A stretch of DNA of 64,000 bases from UTCFX2 sp963827155. GTDB taxonomy: Bacteria; Chloroflexota; Anaerolineae; Anaerolineales; UBA4823. This document shows positions 61,255-64,000 of this stretch, one piece after another (the first letter of the stretch is position 1; each line of letters starts with the position of its first letter). The stretch spans positions 682,001-746,000 of the forward strand of contig CAWGZV010000002.1 in assembly GCA_963827155.1 (NCBI GenBank), written 5' to 3'. The position numbers and the translations under genes were made by a program. Below the pieces are notes generated by a model. It did no database searches. It saw only the letters and a list, made by a program, of their open reading frames with translations, and had not been told where the DNA came from.

Positions 61255-62267
61255 CGCATTCCCACTCCTTGATTTAACATTTGCGAAACCGATTTCTGCG
61301 GAGAAATCTCGGAATGATTTTCTGAAAGTGAATTTAGGACAGAGTCAGCATCCGGGTTGGGTTCCCCACCAAAAGCAGATGCCGTAAAAAGGACAAGGCA
61401 GATCCAGACCAGATCCGCTAACAGAAGATGAATGATTTGGAGTGGAACTGGCGCCAGCATGAAGAGATTTACCAATCCAGCGACCAACTGGAGGAAAATT
61501 AGCGCACCTAACAGCATGGAGAGCCGCTTAACTACATTTCTTTCGTCGGCCAGACCCACGATGACCGAAAGGACCATCACATAAATCCCCTCGGCAACTG
61601 CAATCAGCGGGTGCCAAACGCGGAGCCTGATCAGAAAATGGGCAGTCGGCGAGAAATCCGCCTGGATGCCCTGGGAGAGCGTCTCAGAAGGGAACAATGT
61701 GTCACCAAGGGCGGTGATCGCGCCGGTAACTCCTAGAATGATCATTCCCAGGAATGCAATGAAGAAAAACCACCTGTTAATGACAGAATTTTTCGTCGAA
61801 GGCGATTGTCCGCCCGATGCCCACCAGGCAGTAAGAGCTAAAGAGGCAAGCAGTAGAAAGGTATTAACCAGATGGACAGCCATCGAAATTACTCTTGCAA
61901 GCAATTCATTTTGGGCTACCCAACTGAAAAGAACAAGCCCAGCTCCAACCAGCGCCTCGGTGATGATGAATACCAGTGAAAACCAGACCCCTTTACGAAT
62001 AATATGCCCGTTTGGATAACCACGCAGCCCCCAGATAAACATCACCAGGACGAAAACCAGCGCCAAACCAGAACTGAGACGGTGAGCGAATTCAATAATC
62101 GTCTCGATTTCCGGGGCGGTTGGAAGGACTTCACCGTTGCACAGCGGCCAATGAGACCCGCAGCCAGCTCCTGATCCAGTGGCGCGTACATAGGCGCCCC
62201 ATAAGATCACGCTGATGTTGAACGCCAACACGAACCAGGCGAATTTTGCGAATCGGGTCAAATGCAA
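61251..62267 (-). CDS. ctaA: Heme A synthase (COX15/CtaA family)
   Basis: Integral membrane protein oxidising heme O to heme A for aa3-type oxidases. About 338 residues with eight membrane segments. The first is FAKFAWFVLAFNISVILW, followed by the loop AYVRATGSGAGCGSHWPLCNG with its conserved Cys pair, then EFAHRLSSGLALVFV and the later HLVNTF and HPLIAVAEGI histidine segments for heme binding. TTG 62267 has GGAG five bases before it and fits the family start; the frame is open to a TTG at 62339 without a ribosome site. It overlaps ligA. Its presence in an acetogen-like anaerobe is unexpected. Confidence 0.85.
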   Translation of the reverse strand: MHLTRFAKFAWFVLAFNISVILWGAYVRATGSGAGCGSHWPLCNGEVLPTAPEIETIIEFAHRLSSGLALVFVLVMFIWGLRGYPNGHIIRKGVWFSLVFIITEALVGAGLVLFSWVAQNELLARVISMAVHLVNTFLLLASLALTAWWASGGQSPSTKNSVINRWFFFIAFLGMIILGVTGAITALGDTLFPSETLSQGIQADFSPTAHFLIRLRVWHPLIAVAEGIYVMVLSVIVGLADERNVVKRLSMLLGALIFLQLVAGLVNLFMLAPVPLQIIHLLLADLVWICLVLFTASAFGGEPNPDADSVLNSLSENHSEISPQKSVSQMLNQGVGMR

Positions 62268-62438
62268 TGCTGCTCCGGGAAGGTCCAAATAATTCTGACC
62301 TAATTCAGCGAGTTTACCACGTCTGAATGAGGAGGACAACTGCGATTTGGCTGCCCAGACTAAACTTGTCTATTGTCTTCATGATTAAGGGCTACTCAAG
62401 CTATAATTCAATAACAGCCCTGCAAACCGAGGACAAAC

Positions 62439-62684
62439 ATGGCAGACGAAATCATCATCATTTATGCAACCGACTGGTGTTGGGACTGCCGCCGAGCCAG
62501 GAATTTCTTTGACCGGCGTGAGATCCCTTATCAATGGATCAATATCGACCGTGATATCCAAGCGGAGAAATTTGTAATTGAGACGAGCCACGGAAATCGC
62601 AGCGTTCCAACCATCATTTTACCTGGGGGTGAAATTCTGGTGGAGCCTAGCAATCAGCAACTATTAGACCATTTTCCAGAATAA
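62439..62684 (+). CDS. Glutaredoxin-like protein
   Basis: 81 residues, thioredoxin fold: IIIIYATDWCWDCRRARNFF with the redox CWDC motif, NIDRD, RSVPTIIL with the cis-Pro, and a C-terminal QLLDHF. This is the mycoredoxin-like class more than the classic CPYC one. A TATAAT lies at 62401-62406 and GAGG precedes ATG 62439. Acts on intracellular disulfides or mixed disulfides; its partner thiol is unknown. Confidence 0.88.
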   Translation: MADEIIIIYATDWCWDCRRARNFFDRREIPYQWINIDRDIQAEKFVIETSHGNRSVPTIILPGGEILVEPSNQQLLDHFPE

Positions 62685-62725
62685 TTGGGGCAGCTTCCAG
62701 TAGGCTAACGAAACCAAAGCCGAAG

Positions 62726-63493
62726 TTAACCCATCCGCCCAGTAATATAAGTCTCAGTGAGCTCCTGAGCTGGATTCGTAAAAAGCTGGCTCGTAGGGTT
62801 GAATTCAATCAGCTCACCCAGCCAGAAGAAACCGGTGAAGTCAGAGACCCTTGCAGCCTGTTGCATATTATGGGTCACAATCACGATCGTGTATCGTTCT
62901 TTCAGGTCAATGATCAATTCTTCCAACCGAGAAGTGGCGATTGGGTCCAAAGCTGAGGCAGGTTCGTCCATAAGGATCACATCCGCCTGGACAGCAAGGA
63001 CCCGCGCCAGACAAAGGCGCTGCTGTTGGCCGAGCGACAGGCTGAGCGCATCTACCTTCAGCAGGTCTTTCAACTCCTCCCACAAACCGACTTGCTCCAG
63101 GCTGTGTTTCACCAGCTCATCCAGCTCTTCTCGGCTCGAAGTCAGATGAAGCAAATGCGGACCGAACGCGACATTATCATAAACGCTTTTTGGGAAAGGA
63201 TTTGGTTTTTGGAAGACCATCCCAATCCCGCGGCGCAATTCGGTCAGGTCATAATCCTCCGCATAAATATCATCCCCCAGGTAATGGACGCTGCCAACTA
63301 CCCGCGTATGCGGGATGGTATCGTTCATCCGATTAAGACAGCGCAGGAATGTAGATTTTCCACAACCTGATGGACCAATCAATGCCGTTACCAAATTGGG
63401 CATCACATCCATCCGGATCTTGCTGAGCGCTAAGGAAGAGCCATAATAGAAATCCAGATCGCGAACGGTCAGCACAGGCTCGTCATCAGGCAT
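62726..63493 (-). CDS. pstB: Phosphate ABC transporter ATP-binding protein
   Basis: Provides ATP for high-affinity phosphate uptake through PstCA. 255 residues: Walker A GPSGCGKST, Q-loop GMVFQKPNPFPKSV, ABC signature LSLGQQQRLCLARVL, Walker B VILMDEPASALDP and the H-loop IVIVTHNMQQA. The FPKSVYDNVAFG segment is PstB-specific. ATG 63493 has no ribosome site; a TAGAAT on the minus strand lies just before it, so it too may be read from a very short leader. It is divergent from pstS, with 79 bases between. Confidence 0.93.
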   Translation of the reverse strand: MPDDEPVLTVRDLDFYYGSSLALSKIRMDVMPNLVTALIGPSGCGKSTFLRCLNRMNDTIPHTRVVGSVHYLGDDIYAEDYDLTELRRGIGMVFQKPNPFPKSVYDNVAFGPHLLHLTSSREELDELVKHSLEQVGLWEELKDLLKVDALSLSLGQQQRLCLARVLAVQADVILMDEPASALDPIATSRLEELIIDLKERYTIVIVTHNMQQAARVSDFTGFFWLGELIEFNPTSQLFTNPAQELTETYITGRMG

Positions 63494-63500
63494 GTTTGAA

Positions 63501-63565
63501 TTCTACACTATTCTACTGGATTCGGACTAATCGGGCTTGTCCTGGTTTTTTATTGAGGCTATAAT
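63501..63565 (+). promoter_or_regulatory. pst divergent promoter region
   Basis: pstS: -35 TTGTCC (63537-63542), exactly 17 bp, -10 TATAAT (63560-63565), ending seven bases before ATG 63573. Upstream, TTCTAC occurs at 63501 and 63511 and TTCGGA at 63521, a ten-base rhythm just before the -35, which could be a phosphate-regulator site or the pstB -10 elements read in reverse. Confidence 0.65.
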
Positions 63566-63572
63566 CTCATAG

Positions 63573-64000
63573 ATGACCGGCGCATTGAGAGTTGGTTTAC
63601 TATTTTTGTGCTGCAGCCTGCTTTGGAGATGTTCGCCTTCGCCTGCTGGCTTCCTCGAAGAGAAGAAGGTAGTTTCGACCACCATCGAAAATAAAGGTTC
63701 TGATACGATGGTTAACCTGGCTCTAGCCTGGGCAGAAGCATACCAAAAAGTTAAACCAGACGTTAGCGTATCGGTTACAGGCGGAGGCAGCGGGGTTGGG
63801 ATTGCTGCCTTGATCAATAATTCCGTGGATCTGGCAAACGCATCCCGAGAGATCAAACCCGAGGAAATCGAAACAGCAAAAAAGAACGGTGTTCAACCGG
63901 TTGAAATCGTAGTTGCTCGCGATGCAATAGCCGTCATCGTAAATCCACACAATCCAGTCCAACAGCTCACGCTGCAACAAGTTTCAGACATCTACAGCGG
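63573..64000 (+). CDS. pstS: Phosphate ABC transporter substrate-binding protein (partial)
   Basis: Binds phosphate outside the cell and delivers it to PstCA. The frame runs from ATG 63573 off the window (about 142 codons). The start is a lipoprotein-like signal (RVGLLFLCCSLLWRC with Cys), then IENKGSDTMVNLALAWAEAY, VTGGGSGVGIAALINNSVDLANASREI and VARDAIAVIVNPHNPVQQLTLQQVSDIYSG, the family's phosphate-binding segments. The promoter places the start site at or next to the ATG, so the message is probably leaderless. Confidence 0.92.
   Translation, partial: MTGALRVGLLFLCCSLLWRCSPSPAGFLEEKKVVSTTIENKGSDTMVNLALAWAEAYQKVKPDVSVSVTGGGSGVGIAALINNSVDLANASREIKPEEIETAKKNGVQPVEIVVARDAIAVIVNPHNPVQQLTLQQVSDIYS

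Noticed and set aside
1..64000. CRISPR array, prophage or insertion sequence
   Set aside because: No regularly spaced repeats, transposase or phage genes were seen; the only tandem repeat is the 26-bp pair at 32806-32831.

Overview
The window reads as chromosomal DNA of moderate GC from an anaerobic bacterium with acetogen-type C1 metabolism. Inference: the best guess is a Chloroflexota lineage of the Anaerolineae type. Grounds are the bacterial-type CODH/ACS cluster, the RACo-like activators, a DUF885 zincin of the kind I associate with Chloroflexi, an LCP protein with a Pro/Arg-rich N-terminus, and a mix of ATG, GTG and TTG starts. There is no rRNA, so this placement is not proven.

Layout. 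1-2962: partial glycerate kinase, tRNA-Asp, a YigZ/IMPACT protein probably read from a leaderless mRNA, and a frameshifted Gfo/Idh/MocA oxidoreductase. 3052-20710 (minus): a long C1 block read from right to left. It runs 128-aa ferredoxin-fold protein, cooS, acsB, a CBS-pair protein, acsD (damaged), acsC, RACo-type activator, acsE and a MetV-MetF fusion, followed by a DUF885 protein (frameshifted), panB, an unidentified 422-aa protein and a glutamate-dehydrogenase/CBS fusion. The CODH end has its own promoter with a perfect palindrome over the -35 box and a terminator hairpin in the leader. 20934-24337 (minus): a second RACo-like protein, a DUF1638 protein and an SPFH protein. 24632-43221: housekeeping genes, including tRNA-Met, polyprenyl synthase, tatD, nifS-mnmA, a cold-shock gene with an attenuator-like leader, trmI, L25, a eukaryote-like double-length phosphofructokinase, LCP, smpB and an ErpA-type protein. 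43453-52980: transketolase, then divergently hdrC-hdrB-hdrA-mvhD-mvhG-mvhA-protease behind tandem CRP/FNR-type dyads. 52977-64000: an ECF sigma factor group, tmRNA, rlmI, an oxoamine synthase, ligA, ctaA, glutaredoxin, pstB and the start of pstS.

How it fits together. The Mvh/Hdr module can oxidise H2 and split electrons between ferredoxin and a second acceptor. CooS/AcsB, the corrinoid protein AcsCD, AcsE and MetVF make up the carbonyl branch and the last steps of the methyl branch of the Wood-Ljungdahl pathway. The formate and formyl-THF steps (fdh, fhs, folD) are not in this window.

Quality warning. At least nine genes are each interrupted by what looks like a single inserted base, mostly in short homopolymers. 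These include acsD and the hydrogenase large subunit mvhA. The uniform direction points to consensus-sequence error more than to real pseudogenes. I describe those genes across the lesion.
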